From Acidipila sp. (lineage in GTDB: Bacteria > Acidobacteriota > Terriglobia > Acidiferrales > UBA7541): a DNA stretch of 43,242 nt. Within the stretch, counting starts at the first letter, position 1; every line of letters starts with the position of its first letter. The notes below the pieces were generated by a model. The model ran no database searches and was not told the origin of the DNA. It saw nothing but the letters and a program-made list of their open reading frames with translations. The stretch spans positions 11,084-54,325 of the forward strand of contig JAAFGT010000029.1 of assembly GCA_010365215.1 (NCBI GenBank), read 5' to 3'. Below, one piece after another: positions 6,158 through 16,047 of this stretch. A program made the translations under genes and the position numbers.

Positions 6158-7885
6158 TCAGCGGGGATCTTCGCTGGGCGGCTTGAGTTTTGGATTCAAC
6201 CGCTGCGCTTCGGCAAACTCCCGCGCCGCTTCATCTTTCTTTCCCGTTGCCGCTAGGGCCTTACCGAGGTTGTAGTGCGCGTCGGCGTCGCCCGGCCCCA
6301 ACCGCAGCGCTTCGCGATATTCGGCGATGGCAGTATCCAGGTCGCCTTTCTGCGCGAGCGTGATGCCGAGGTTGGTGTGCACTCCGGCGTTGTTCGGCTC
6401 TAGGCGCAGCGCTTCCCGAAACTCGGTGACGGCGCCAGTCAGGTCACCTTTCCCCATGAGCGCACCGCCGAGGTTGTTGTGCGCCTCGGCGTCGTCCGGC
6501 TTTAGGCGCAGCGCTTCCCGAAACTCAGCGATAGCGCCGGTCGGGTCACCCTTCATGCCGAGCGCTCTGCCGAGGTTGTAGTGCGCTTCGGCAAAATCCG
6601 GCTTCAGGCGCAGCGCTTCCCGATACTCGGCAATTGCTCCATCCAGGTTGCCTTTTCCGGAGAGCGCGTTGCCGAGGTTGTAGTGAGCATCGGCATAATC
6701 CGGCTTCAGGCGCAGTGCTTCCCGATATTCGGCGATGGCACCGTCCAGGTTGCCTTTATCGGAGAGCGCATTGCCGAGGTTGTAGTGCGCATACGGGTAG
6801 TTTGGCTTCAGGAGCAGGGCTTTCCGATACTCGGTGATGGCACCGTCCAGGTCACCTTTGCCGTTGAGCGCGTTGCCGAGGTTGTTGTGCGCCTCGGCGG
6901 CGTCGGGCTTCAGGCGCAGTGCTTCTCGAGATTCGGCGATAGCGCCAGTCAGGTCACCTTTCCCCTGGAGCGCGAGGCCGAGGTTGTTGTGCTCTGCCGC
7001 GTCCTCCGGCTTGAAGCGCAGAGCTTCCCGATACTCGGCGATGGCACCATTCAGGTTACCCTTATCAGACAGTGCGATGCCGAGGCCATGGTGCGCTTCG
7101 GCAAAATCCGGCTTTAGGCGCAGGGCTTCCCGATACTCGGTGATGGCGCCATCCAGGTCACCCTTCTGCGAAAGCGCGAGGCCGAGGTTGTTGTGACTGT
7201 CGGCATGGCCCGGCTTTAGGCGCAGCACTTCCCGAAACTCGGTGATGGCGCCATCCAGGTCACCTTTCTGCGCAAGCGTGATGCCGAGGTTGCTATGCAC
7301 TTCGTCGTCGTTCGGCTTTAGGCGTAGCGCTTCCCGAAACTCGGTGATGGCGCCATACAGGTTACCGCCTCCCTTGAGCGCAACGCCGAGGTTCACGTGC
7401 GCGTCGGCGTAATCCGGTTTCAGTCGCAGCGCTTCTCGAAACTCGGCGATGGCACCGGTGAGGTCGCCTCCTTGGAAGAGCGCTCTGCCCAGGTTGTCGT
7501 GCGCATCGAAGAAATCTGGCTTCAGGCGCAGCGCTTCTCGATATTCGGCGATAGCGCCAGTCAGGTCACCTTTCCCCTTGAGCGCGCCGCCGAGCTTGTT
7601 GTGCGCTTCTGCGTAGTCCGGCTTTAGGCGCAGCGCTTTCCGATACTCGGCGATGGCACCATTCAGGTTACCCTTTCCCTCGAGCGCAACGCCGAGGTTG
7701 GCGTGCGCGGCGGCGTAATCCGGCTTTAATCGCAACGCTTCCTGATACTCGTCGATGGCTCCGGTCAGGTCGCCTTTACCGAGGAGCGCATTTCCCCGCT
7801 CCAGATGAGTTACGGCGCTGTCTTGGGGAGCAGCCACAGAGACGAGAGCCAGCAATAACATCAGAGGATAGGCTATGAGTCGCAT
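6158..7885 (-). CDS. Secreted TPR protein with 16 repeats (array copy 3)
   Basis: The first-transcribed and longest of three paralogues: 575 residues, signal peptide (about residues 3-20, ending VAAPQ) and sixteen 34-residue TPR units, ending in the same capping repeat and a PPSEDPR tail. The ATG at 7885 has a GGAGG ribosome site. Its upstream region is different from the module that precedes copies 1 and 2, so it is probably the ancestral copy with its own promoter. The role is unknown; long TPR superhelices usually bind peptides or scaffold complexes. Confidence 0.85.
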   Translation of the reverse strand: MRLIAYPLMLLLALVSVAAPQDSAVTHLERGNALLGKGDLTGAIDEYQEALRLKPDYAAAHANLGVALEGKGNLNGAIAEYRKALRLKPDYAEAHNKLGGALKGKGDLTGAIAEYREALRLKPDFFDAHDNLGRALFQGGDLTGAIAEFREALRLKPDYADAHVNLGVALKGGGNLYGAITEFREALRLKPNDDEVHSNLGITLAQKGDLDGAITEFREVLRLKPGHADSHNNLGLALSQKGDLDGAITEYREALRLKPDFAEAHHGLGIALSDKGNLNGAIAEYREALRFKPEDAAEHNNLGLALQGKGDLTGAIAESREALRLKPDAAEAHNNLGNALNGKGDLDGAITEYRKALLLKPNYPYAHYNLGNALSDKGNLDGAIAEYREALRLKPDYADAHYNLGNALSGKGNLDGAIAEYREALRLKPDFAEAHYNLGRALGMKGDPTGAIAEFREALRLKPDDAEAHNNLGGALMGKGDLTGAVTEFREALRLEPNNAGVHTNLGITLAQKGDLDTAIAEYREALRLGPGDADAHYNLGKALAATGKKDEAAREFAEAQRLNPKLKPPSEDPR

Positions 7886-7992
7886 GGAATCCTCCAGCCT
7901 TACACCAAGATAGCGCGAGTATGCTGTGCCGATGGTTTTTTCAATCACGTCAGCAGCGCGCGGCGATAAACTCCGCCCGCTGCGCGGCGGAT

Positions 7993-8493
7993 TCAGGCTT
8001 TCATTTCCCGCCCGCTGATCTGCAGGTCGAAGCCGTTTGGATCCTCAACGTGGAAACTATTTTCGGTGTCGGGCTTGGGCTGCAGGCCGCGGCGTTTCAG
8101 CTCGGCTTCCACGGCGTTCTTGTCCCAGTGGTCGATGGTGTAGGCGATGTGGTCGATGTGTGGAGTGTTGGAGGGCGCGTTGCGCGGAATCAAAAAACTT
8201 TCGCCAAAGGAGAGATGGCACTCTTTCCCGGTGTCGTTCGAAACCTTCATCCCCAGCAGATCGGAATAGAAATCGCGCGTCTTCGCGTAGTCCGCAACTT
8301 GATAGGAGATGTGGTTAACGGCCACGGCTTTGAAGCCCAAGCCTTCGGGCGCCGCCGCGACGGGTGACGCAAGGGCGCTTGCCGTCGCTGCAGACACTGC
8401 CGTAGCCGCGAACGCCAGGCTCTGGATAAGCTGGCGCCGGGTCATTTTTCCCCGTTCAAAATCCTGCAACATTTTTGCGATGACCTGTTCCAT
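7993..8493 (-). CDS. Exported VOC (glyoxalase/dioxygenase) family protein
   Basis: A 166-residue protein. The N-terminus has a twin-arginine pattern (TRRQLIQSLAFAATA, residues 18-32) followed by an alanine-rich stretch, so Tat export is likely. Residues 57-163 form a vicinal-oxygen-chelate fold: VNHISYQVADYAKTRDFYSDL at the start, HIDHIAYTI in the middle and FHVEDPNGFDLQI at the end, with His and Glu residues in the usual metal positions. The substrate cannot be told. The ATG at 8493 has an AAGGAG site. It stands between the TPR array and pyrG, with its own predicted promoter at 8551-8579. Confidence 0.85.
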   Translation of the reverse strand: MEQVIAKMLQDFERGKMTRRQLIQSLAFAATAVSAATASALASPVAAAPEGLGFKAVAVNHISYQVADYAKTRDFYSDLLGMKVSNDTGKECHLSFGESFLIPRNAPSNTPHIDHIAYTIDHWDKNAVEAELKRRGLQPKPDTENSFHVEDPNGFDLQISGREMKA

Positions 8494-8550
8494 GACCCGC
8501 TCCTTTAGAAAGCGCTGTCTCTACTGTTATTCACGAGCCGTGTGTGCAGG

Positions 8551-8579
8551 AGTCTACGTCACCGCGCCAACGCTCGCAA
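8551..8579 (-). promoter_or_regulatory. Predicted promoter of the VOC gene
   Basis: On the minus strand: TTGCGA (8579-8574), 17 bases, TAGACT (8556-8551). This would give a leader of about 50 bases before the ATG at 8493. The -10 matches the TAGNNT form seen at many promoters in this window. Confidence 0.4.
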
Positions 8580-8672
8580 TCGCGATTGGCTCTGGGCCGG
8601 CAGGATCGTTTACACACGCTAAGGGATTGCAGTGCAATAGGTCTCAACGGCGCGGGGTGCGCAAACCACCCG

Positions 8673-10425
<1,753 letters not shown>

Positions 10426-10501
10426 TGCCACGCGCAGGAAAATTTTCCGGCGAAACCTTTCCTCGCAGCGGCATTGCTGCTTTGAGAGCGGCGCGGACGA
10501 T

Positions 10502-10530
10502 TTGACAAGCCGCAGGCGCCATCGTAGTGT
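10502..10530 (+). promoter_or_regulatory. Predicted promoter of the AhpD-like gene
   Basis: TTGACA (10502-10507), 17 bases, TAGTGT (10525-10530), about 45 bp before the ATG at 10576. The -35 is consensus; the -10 follows the local TAGNNT pattern. Confidence 0.45.
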
Positions 10531-10575
10531 CGGCACGCAAAAAAGAATTACAAGCAAGAATTAAAGGAGCCGTCC

Positions 10576-11106
10576 ATGGCCACAGTACCACCCCTCCCAC
10601 GCGACAAGGCTGCGGAACAGCTAAAGCCGATCTACGACAGCATGACCGGGAAATTCGGGAAAATGCCGAACTTTTTCGCGTTGATGGCGCATCGCCCGGA
10701 GGTGCTGAAGAATTTTCTGCCGCTCTATGCGGCGGTGACCGGTGAAGGCTCGGTGGAACCAAAGCTCAAGGAGTTGGCCTACCTGAAAACTTCGCTGGTG
10801 AACGGCTGTAACTATTGAACGCGCGCGCATACCGCTTCGGCGAAGCGGGTGGGCGTCACCGACGAACAGATTCAGGCGCTTACTTTTTACCGGCACAGCA
10901 AGCTGTTTAACGACAAGGAAAAAGCGGTCCTTCTGCACGCGGAGCGGATGACCCGCGGCGCAGCGGCGATGCGCGAAGGATCGCTCGAAGAGCTGGCCAA
11001 GCATTTCACGCCTGAGCAGATCGTGGAGCTGACCCTGATGGTCTGCGCGGCAAACTTCACCAACCGCTTTAATGACGCGCTGCAGGCGGAGCCGGATTTG
11101 GGCTGA
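10576..11106 (+). CDS. AhpD-like (carboxymuconolactone decarboxylase family) selenoprotein, Sec81 encoded by TGA
   Basis: One frame of 176 residues interrupted by a single TGA at 10816-10818. The family motif around it reads NGCNY-U-TRAH: Cys78, two residues, TGA at position 81, three residues, His85. This is exactly the CxxCxxxH redox site of AhpD/CMD proteins with the second cysteine replaced. Family sequence continues on both sides in the same frame with normal codon use, and a SECIS-like hairpin starts 13 bases after the TGA. The likely role is thiol-dependent peroxide reduction in the cytoplasm. The ATG has an AAAGGAG site. A nonsense mutation is the alternative, but the position of the stop makes selenocysteine much more likely. 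Standard gene callers would split it at 10818. Confidence 0.8.
10832..10848 (+). promoter_or_regulatory. Candidate bacterial SECIS element
   Basis: CCGCTTC (10832-10838), loop GGC (10839-10841), GAAGCGG (10842-10848): a perfect 7-bp stem. The apical loop begins 20 bases after the TGA and its first two bases are G, which meets the published general description of bacterial SECIS hairpins (loop some 16-37 bases downstream, G at the start of the loop). It lies inside the coding sequence, as expected in bacteria. Confidence 0.65.
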
Positions 11107-11161
11107 GGCATCATTGACGCATCCCCACACGCATAGCTGATGCATCGCTGAGGTCTCCGCG

Positions 11162-11581
11162 CTATTTTTTTTCGCCGGCGTTCTGCTCGTCCTCCACGAG
11201 CCGCAGCGCAGCGGAGTTCATGCAGTAACGCAGGCCGGTAGGCCTCGGGCCATCGGGGAAGACGTGACCCAGATGAGCATCGCAGCGGCTGCAGGTCACC
11301 TCCGTGCGGCTCATGCCGTGACTCACGTCGGTGATCTCCTCTACGCTTTCTTCGCCGAGCGGCGCCGAGAAACTGGGCCAGCCGGTGCCGGATTCGAATT
11401 TGGCTTGCGAACTGAAGAGTGGCTGCCCGCAGCATACGCAGGCGTACACGCCTTCGTCGTGACTGTCCGCGTATTCGCCGGTGCCGGGAGGCTCAGTTCC
11501 CTTCCGCCGCGTGACTTGATATTGCTCGGGCGTAAGCTGCCGGCGCCATTCGGCGTCGGTCTTGTTCACTTTCTCTGTCAT
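11162..11581 (-). CDS. msrB: Peptide methionine-R-sulfoxide reductase MsrB
   Basis: A 139-residue cytoplasmic repair enzyme that reduces methionine-R-sulfoxide in proteins. The zinc-binding pairs are in CVCCGQPLF (near residue 50) and [12 protein letters not shown] (near residue 98). GTGWPSF and the catalytic RYCMNSAAL (near residue 121) are all present, so the active residue is cysteine, not selenocysteine. The start at 11581 has a GAGGGA site. It is convergent with the AhpD-like gene, 55 bp apart. It reads out from the same divergent side as kdsB, which ends 20 bp upstream in the same direction, so both may be one transcript. Confidence 0.95.
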   Translation of the reverse strand: MTEKVNKTDAEWRRQLTPEQYQVTRRKGTEPPGTGEYADSHDEGVYACVCCGQPLFSSQAKFESGTGWPSFSAPLGEESVEEITDVSHGMSRTEVTCSRCDAHLGHVFPDGPRPTGLRYCMNSAALRLVEDEQNAGEKK

Positions 11582-11601
11582 ACGTGTCCCTCATCAGAAA
11601 T

Positions 11602-12360
11602 TTAAGTTCTGGTTTTCTGTTTGCCGCCAAGCGCCAGAATTTTTTCTACTTTCGCCACGTCTGACGGCAGGTCCACGCTTACCGAATCGTGCTCCGTCTC
11701 GCCGACTCTTATCTTCCAGCCGTGTTCCAGAAACCTCAGCTGTTCGAGCTGCTCGACGCGTTCCAACTGCCCGGGGCGTAGCTGCGGAAAACGCAGCAGC
11801 GCTTCCCGGCGGTAGACATAGATGCCCAGATGTTTTCGGTGCAGCGTCGTGCGGGACCGCGGAACCGTGCCGTTGCCCCGGTAATAAGGGATGGGCGCGC
11901 GCGAAAAATAAAGCGCGTTGCCTTCCGTATCCACGACTACCTTGACGATGTTCGGGTCCAAAATATCCTCGGGCTGGTGGATGGGTACCGCCAGAGTGCC
12001 CACCGGCACCAGATGATGGCCGCGAATCAGGTCGATCGCTGCGTCCACCGCCCCCGGCTCGATCAGCGGTTCGTCCCCCTGCACGTTGACGTATAGCGGG
12101 GCGATCTCGCGCTCGGCGACTTCGGCGACGCGTTCGGTGCCAGAGGAATGGCCGGTGCTGGTCATTACCGCTTCCGCTCCGGCGGACCTCACGGCTTCGA
12201 AAATGCGCGCATCGTCTGTGGCCACCAGCACGCGGTAGACATTGCGCGCGCGGCGCACGCGCTCCACTACGTGCAGGATCATGGCTTTGCCGGCAATCAA
12301 CGCCAATGGCTTGCCGGGAAAACGATTGGACCCGAAGCGCGCGGGGATAACCGCGATCAC
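11602..12360 (-). CDS. kdsB: CMP-KDO synthetase (3-deoxy-manno-octulosonate cytidylyltransferase)
   Basis: Activates KDO with CTP to CMP-KDO, the donor for lipid A glycosylation. The domain opens VIAVIPARFGSNRFPGKPL, followed by VLVATDDARI, STGHSSGTERVAEVA, YVNVQGDEPLI and the HLGIYVYRREALLRF segment, all typical of KdsB. The frame is open far upstream (to 12678), with an ATG at 12453. I chose the GTG at 12360 because it gives 252 residues, the normal family length, whereas the extra residues are Pro/Ala-rich and unlike the family; the start is not certain. It is 8 kb from the other kds genes. Confidence 0.88.
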   Translation of the reverse strand: MIAVIPARFGSNRFPGKPLALIAGKAMILHVVERVRRARNVYRVLVATDDARIFEAVRSAGAEAVMTSTGHSSGTERVAEVAEREIAPLYVNVQGDEPLIEPGAVDAAIDLIRGHHLVPVGTLAVPIHQPEDILDPNIVKVVVDTEGNALYFSRAPIPYYRGNGTVPRSRTTLHRKHLGIYVYRREALLRFPQLRPGQLERVEQLEQLRFLEHGWKIRVGETEHDSVSVDLPSDVAKVEKILALGGKQKTRT

Positions 12361-12749
12361 CTGCTCATTCTGCTCGACCGTCTTCGCCGGGCTCTCACCG
12401 GGGGCATGGGCGGCAGCCGGGACGCTGCCTTCGACCTGCCCGGCAGGGGACATTGCGGTTGACGGCGGAAACCTATCGGCCAAGGCGGTTCCTCGATTGA
12501 CGGGAGCCGAGTCCCGCACAGCATCACAGGCGATGCTAACACAGTAAATTCTCGTGCCGGTTTCGTGGTCGTTCTGGCGGACGGTCGTGCTCTCCAAATT
12601 ACCGGACGTGATGACTCGCCGAGACCGTGGGGAGACTGTCCTAATTTGCACACTCGGAATACGCTTAAAAAATTGCACCTGTTCGTGAAGAGCCTTGATT
12701 TCGGTTTGCGCGGTGCTAGAATGAATTTCGGGAGTTCATCCCCGCGCCC
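12361..12749. other. 389-bp divergent intergenic region between kdsB and the first VWFA gene
   Basis: Contains the predicted VWFA promoter (12695-12722). On the minus strand a TAGCAT -10-like hexamer (12538-12533) lies within an inverted repeat, AGCATC-ACAGGC-GATGCT (12520-12537 region), without a good -35. The minus-strand frame of kdsB stays open through most of it, so part may be an N-terminal extension of KdsB. I see no RNA gene or mobile element. Confidence 0.4.
12695..12722 (+). promoter_or_regulatory. Predicted promoter of the VWFA pair
   Basis: TTGATT (12695-12700), 16 bases, TAGAAT (12717-12722), 27 bp before the ATG at 12750. The octamer GCTAGAAT recurs upstream of the M28 peptidase and CNNM genes. 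Confidence 0.45.
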
Positions 12750-13790
12750 ATGCGCGTAGGTACCCTCAGGCCCGGACTGGCAGCCACCTCTATCGTTCGA
12801 ATCTTGCTTGCGTCAACTTGCTTTAGCGTCTCTTTATTCGCGCAGGAGGCCCCAACAGCGCCACCAGCAGCAGTCACTGCGCCGCCGGCGCTCGATCCTC
12901 TTAAAGTTCCCGACCTTTCGCCCGGCCGCAACCTCCACGGAGCGCCCGATAAAGCCATTCGCGTGGATGTGGACCTGGCGCTGATCAACGTGACCATCAC
13001 CGATCCTTATAATCGCCTGGTCACCGGCCTCGAGGCTGAGAACTTCCGCGTATACGAGGACAATATCGAGCAGGAAGTGGCGCACTTCTCCAACGAAGAC
13101 GTGCCCGTCTCCATCGGCGTCATTTTCGACCTGAGCGGCAGCATGGCCAACAAGGTGGACAAGTCCCGCCTGGCCGCGTTGCAGTTTTTCAAGACCGCCA
13201 ACCCGCAGGACGAATTTTTCCTGGTCAGTTTCAACGACCGCGCGCAGCTCATCAGTCCTTTCACTACCAGCATCGAGGATTTGCAGACGCGGCTGATGTT
13301 CACCGCGGCCCATGGGCGCACCGCGCTGCTCGACGCCATCTACCTGGGGCTCAGCCAGATGAAGGGCGCACGCAACACCAAGCGCGCTTTGCTCATCATA
13401 TCGGATGGCGGCGATAACCATAGCCGCTACAGCGAGCGGGATGTCCGCAGCTTTGTGAAGGAGGCTGATGTTCAGGTTTATGCGATAGGGATTTTTGATC
13501 CGTCCGGCAACCGCAGTACCCCTGAGGAGCAAGGCGGTCCTTCCATGCTTGGGGATCTGACGGACATGACCGGCGGGCGAACTTTCCCTGTGGCCAATCT
13601 GAACGATCTGCCCGATATCGCCATAAAAATCAGCATGGAATTGCGGAATCAGTATGTGATTGGATTCCGGCCGAGCAACCGCCAACATGATGGAAAATGG
13701 CGCAAACTCAAAATCAAGCTCCGGCCCCCAAAAGGACTGCCTCCTCTTAATGTCTACGCGAAAACGGGTTACCTGGCACCGGGCCGCTAA
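12750..13790 (+). CDS. Secreted von Willebrand factor A-domain protein 1 (acidobacterial type)
   Basis: A 346-residue protein with a signal peptide (about residues 12-31, ending SLFAQ), an Ala/Pro-rich linker, a beta-rich segment (VDLALINVTITD, then LEAENFRVYEDN) and a VWFA domain from about residue 118. The metal-ion-dependent adhesion site is DLSGSM (near residue 126), with a threonine at GRTALLDAIY and the aspartate in SDGGDN. It ends in NQYVIGFRPS, a feature of VWFA proteins that are very numerous in Acidobacteriota. The role is probably extracytoplasmic protein binding; partners are unknown. The next gene overlaps its end by 41 bp. Confidence 0.88.
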   Translation: MRVGTLRPGLAATSIVRILLASTCFSVSLFAQEAPTAPPAAVTAPPALDPLKVPDLSPGRNLHGAPDKAIRVDVDLALINVTITDPYNRLVTGLEAENFRVYEDNIEQEVAHFSNEDVPVSIGVIFDLSGSMANKVDKSRLAALQFFKTANPQDEFFLVSFNDRAQLISPFTTSIEDLQTRLMFTAAHGRTALLDAIYLGLSQMKGARNTKRALLIISDGGDNHSRYSERDVRSFVKEADVQVYAIGIFDPSGNRSTPEEQGGPSMLGDLTDMTGGRTFPVANLNDLPDIAIKISMELRNQYVIGFRPSNRQHDGKWRKLKIKLRPPKGLPPLNVYAKTGYLAPGR

Positions 13791-14835
13791 GCTCGCGGCA
13801 ATATTCCTGGTTTTCATCTTCGGCGTTACGCAATTTCCTGCGGCCGGGGCGCGCTCGCGCCCGCACAGTCTTGCCGCCCTGGCGTCGTTTGGCGGCTTCG
13901 CGGATATGCAGGCGCCGCCGCAACAACAGTCGCCGCAACAACAGCCGCCCAAACCGACGCCCGACCAGAGAGCCACTCAGAAAGACGAGCCCTATCGCAT
14001 CACTCGCGACGTCAACCTGGTGGTGCTGCTGGCCAGCGTGGTGGATAGCCACGCGCGCTTCCTCCCCGATCTCAAACAGGAAAATTTTCGCGTCTACGAA
14101 GATCGCGTCGAGCAAAAGCTCTCCGTGTTTCGGCGCGAAGACATTCCCATCACTCTGGGACTGGTGGTGGACAATAGCGGCAGCATGAGGGATAAGCGCG
14201 AGCGCGTAAACTCCGCCGCTATAACTTTCGTCAAGACCAGCCAGCGCAACGACGAAGTATTCGTAGTCAATTTTAACGATGAGTTTTATCTGGACCTGGA
14301 CAAGGATTTCTCCAACGACCCGGTGGAGCTTCGCGAAGCCCTGGAGCGCATCGATTCGCGCGGCAGCACGGCGTTGTATGACGCGGTCATCGGCTCGCTC
14401 GACCACCTGAAAAAAGGCACGCGCGACAAGAAGATCCTGCTGATCGTTACCGACGGCGAAGACAATGCCAGCCGCACTACCCTGGAGGCGGCGGTGCAGG
14501 AGGCCCACAAGTCGGATGCCGCGATTTATGCCATTGGGCTGCTGGAAAGCAAGCGCGAAGGCAAGCGCGCGCGCAAAGCGCTGCTGGCGCTCACGACGGC
14601 CACGGGCGGGATGTCTTTTTTCCCTGAATCGGTGAAGGACGTGGAAGCGATTTGCAACCAGATCGCCAACGACATCCGCAACCAGTACGTTCTGGCTTAC
14701 TACCCTACCAATTCCGTCCATGACGGAACGTTCCGCTCGGTCCACGTGGACGTGAATCCACCGCGCGGAACGGGTAAGGTGGAGGTTCGTACGCGTACCG
14801 GTTATTACGCCCAGCGTGCCGGGGCCGCAAAGTAG
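13750..14835 (+). CDS. Secreted von Willebrand factor A-domain protein 2
   Basis: A 361-residue paralogue of the preceding protein. Signal peptide about residues 12-32, a Gln/Pro-rich linker, then VNLVVLLASVVD, QENFRVYED and a VWFA domain with a DNSGSM adhesion site (near residue 137), GSTALYDAV and TDGEDN, ending NQYVLAYYPTN. I placed the start at the ATG at 13750, inside the end of the first VWFA gene in another frame, because it directly precedes a basic region and hydrophobic signal sequence. The ribosome site is weak, so translational coupling is likely. The pair looks like an old tandem duplication. Confidence 0.87.
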   Translation: MSTRKRVTWHRAAKLAAIFLVFIFGVTQFPAAGARSRPHSLAALASFGGFADMQAPPQQQSPQQQPPKPTPDQRATQKDEPYRITRDVNLVVLLASVVDSHARFLPDLKQENFRVYEDRVEQKLSVFRREDIPITLGLVVDNSGSMRDKRERVNSAAITFVKTSQRNDEVFVVNFNDEFYLDLDKDFSNDPVELREALERIDSRGSTALYDAVIGSLDHLKKGTRDKKILLIVTDGEDNASRTTLEAAVQEAHKSDAAIYAIGLLESKREGKRARKALLALTTATGGMSFFPESVKDVEAICNQIANDIRNQYVLAYYPTNSVHDGTFRSVHVDVNPPRGTGKVEVRTRTGYYAQRAGAAK

Positions 14836-14859
14836 CCCGCCCGCCGCACCACCTGCCCA

Positions 14860-16047
14860 TCAAGCCGGGAATATCGTTTCGAGAAAGCTGCAACCGCGCG
14901 TTATCCCGCAACCGAAGACGCCGGCAACCGTTTGACCCATATCCGCCAGAGTGTCGCGAATTCCGATAGAGCTGCCGCGCGCCGACGCAGGCGCGTAGGC
15001 CAGGATGGGCACGTATTCGCGGGAGTGGTCCGTGGAGGGTGAGCACGGGCACGGGTCGCAGCCATGATCCGCGGTGAGCACGAGAAGATCGGTTTCGCCC
15101 AGCGCGCCCAGCAGGGGCTCTAAACCGCGGTCGAATTCCTCCAGCGAGCGGGCAAAGCCTTCGACGTCTTTGCGGTGGCCGTAGAGCATGTCGAAGTCGA
15201 CCAGGTTGGCGAAAATCAATCCGCGCGGGCGCGTGGCCAGCGCGCTGCCGATTTTTTCCAAGCCATCGAGATTATTTCTGGTGGTTACGTAGTCGGCCAC
15301 TCCCCGGCCGTTATAGATGTCGTGAATTTTACCGACTCCGAAGACCGGGATGCCGCGCTCGGCCAGTACATCGAGGAGCATGGGCCGCGGCGGCTCCACG
15401 GCGTAGTCGTGGCGGCGTTCCGTGCGGCGATACTGGCCCTCCGTGCCGGCGAACGGCCGGGCGATCACGCGTCCCACGCGGTGAGGCCCGTCGAGGATCT
15501 TCCGCGCGATCTCGCACATGCGGTAAAGCTCGGGAACGGGTATCACCGCTCCATGGGCGGCAATCTGAAAAACGCTGTCGCCCGACGTATAGACGATAGG
15601 CCGGCCGGTGCGCACGTGCTCGGCGCCTAACTCCTTGAGGATTTCCGTCCCTGAAGCAGGCTTATTGCCGAGCGTGCCGCGACCGATGGCCGCCTCAAAT
15701 CTGTCGATGATCTCGCGCGGAAATCCGTGCGGATAGACGGGAAATGCCTGTTCCAGCCAGATGCCGGCCATTTCCCAGTGACCTGTGGTGGTGTCTTTGC
15801 CGGGGGAGCGCGTGGCGCCGCGACCGAAGCTGGCCAGCGGCGCGGCAACCGGGGGCAGATGATCGAGCGGCGCGATATTGCCAAGGCCCAGCCGCACAAG
15901 ATTAGGCAAATTCAGCGGGCGCGAACGCGCAATGTGCCCGAGGGTGTTGCGGCCCACATCGCCGTATTCAGCGGCGTCGGGCAGCGGCCCGATGCCCACG
16001 CTATCCAGCACAATCCAAATGACGCGTTGCAGCGGGCGCGTGTTCAT
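14860..16047 (-). CDS. deoB: Phosphopentomutase DeoB
   Basis: Interconverts (deoxy)ribose 1-phosphate and 5-phosphate in nucleoside salvage. At 395 residues it has the usual length. Alkaline-phosphatase-superfamily metal ligands are in VLDSVGIG (near residue 15), near [11 protein letters not shown] (phosphorylated threonine region, near residue 80) and in [20 protein letters not shown] near the C-terminus; the DPCPCS stretch with two extra cysteines is unusual for the family. Its ATG overlaps the stop of the M28 peptidase by 4 bp. It converges with the second VWFA gene, 24 bp apart. Confidence 0.93.
   Translation of the reverse strand: MNTRPLQRVIWIVLDSVGIGPLPDAAEYGDVGRNTLGHIARSRPLNLPNLVRLGLGNIAPLDHLPPVAAPLASFGRGATRSPGKDTTTGHWEMAGIWLEQAFPVYPHGFPREIIDRFEAAIGRGTLGNKPASGTEILKELGAEHVRTGRPIVYTSGDSVFQIAAHGAVIPVPELYRMCEIARKILDGPHRVGRVIARPFAGTEGQYRRTERRHDYAVEPPRPMLLDVLAERGIPVFGVGKIHDIYNGRGVADYVTTRNNLDGLEKIGSALATRPRGLIFANLVDFDMLYGHRKDVEGFARSLEEFDRGLEPLLGALGETDLLVLTADHGCDPCPCSPSTDHSREYVPILAYAPASARGSSIGIRDTLADMGQTVAGVFGCGITRGCSFLETIFPA

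Larger units (their letters stand above)
3334..7885 (-). repeat. Coding tandem array of about 38 102-bp TPR units in three genes
   Basis: The three genes are built of 12, 10 and 16 units of 102 bp, each encoding one 34-residue repeat. Conservation is strong at nucleotide level (CTTCAGGCGCAGYGCTTCCCG recurs in nearly every unit on the plus strand), well beyond what protein constraint needs. This points to recent slippage, unequal crossing over or gene conversion. Unit number is likely to vary between strains, and assemblies from short reads may be unreliable here. Confidence 0.85.

Noticed and set aside
3334-7885. CRISPR array or minisatellite
   Set aside because: The period of 102 bp is in frame and encodes regular TPR helices; no short repeats separated by unique spacers are seen.
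10576-10818. AhpD-like gene read as two fragments or as a nonsense pseudogene
   Set aside because: The stop sits exactly at the redox cysteine, the rest of the frame is intact and a SECIS-like hairpin follows, which random decay would not produce.
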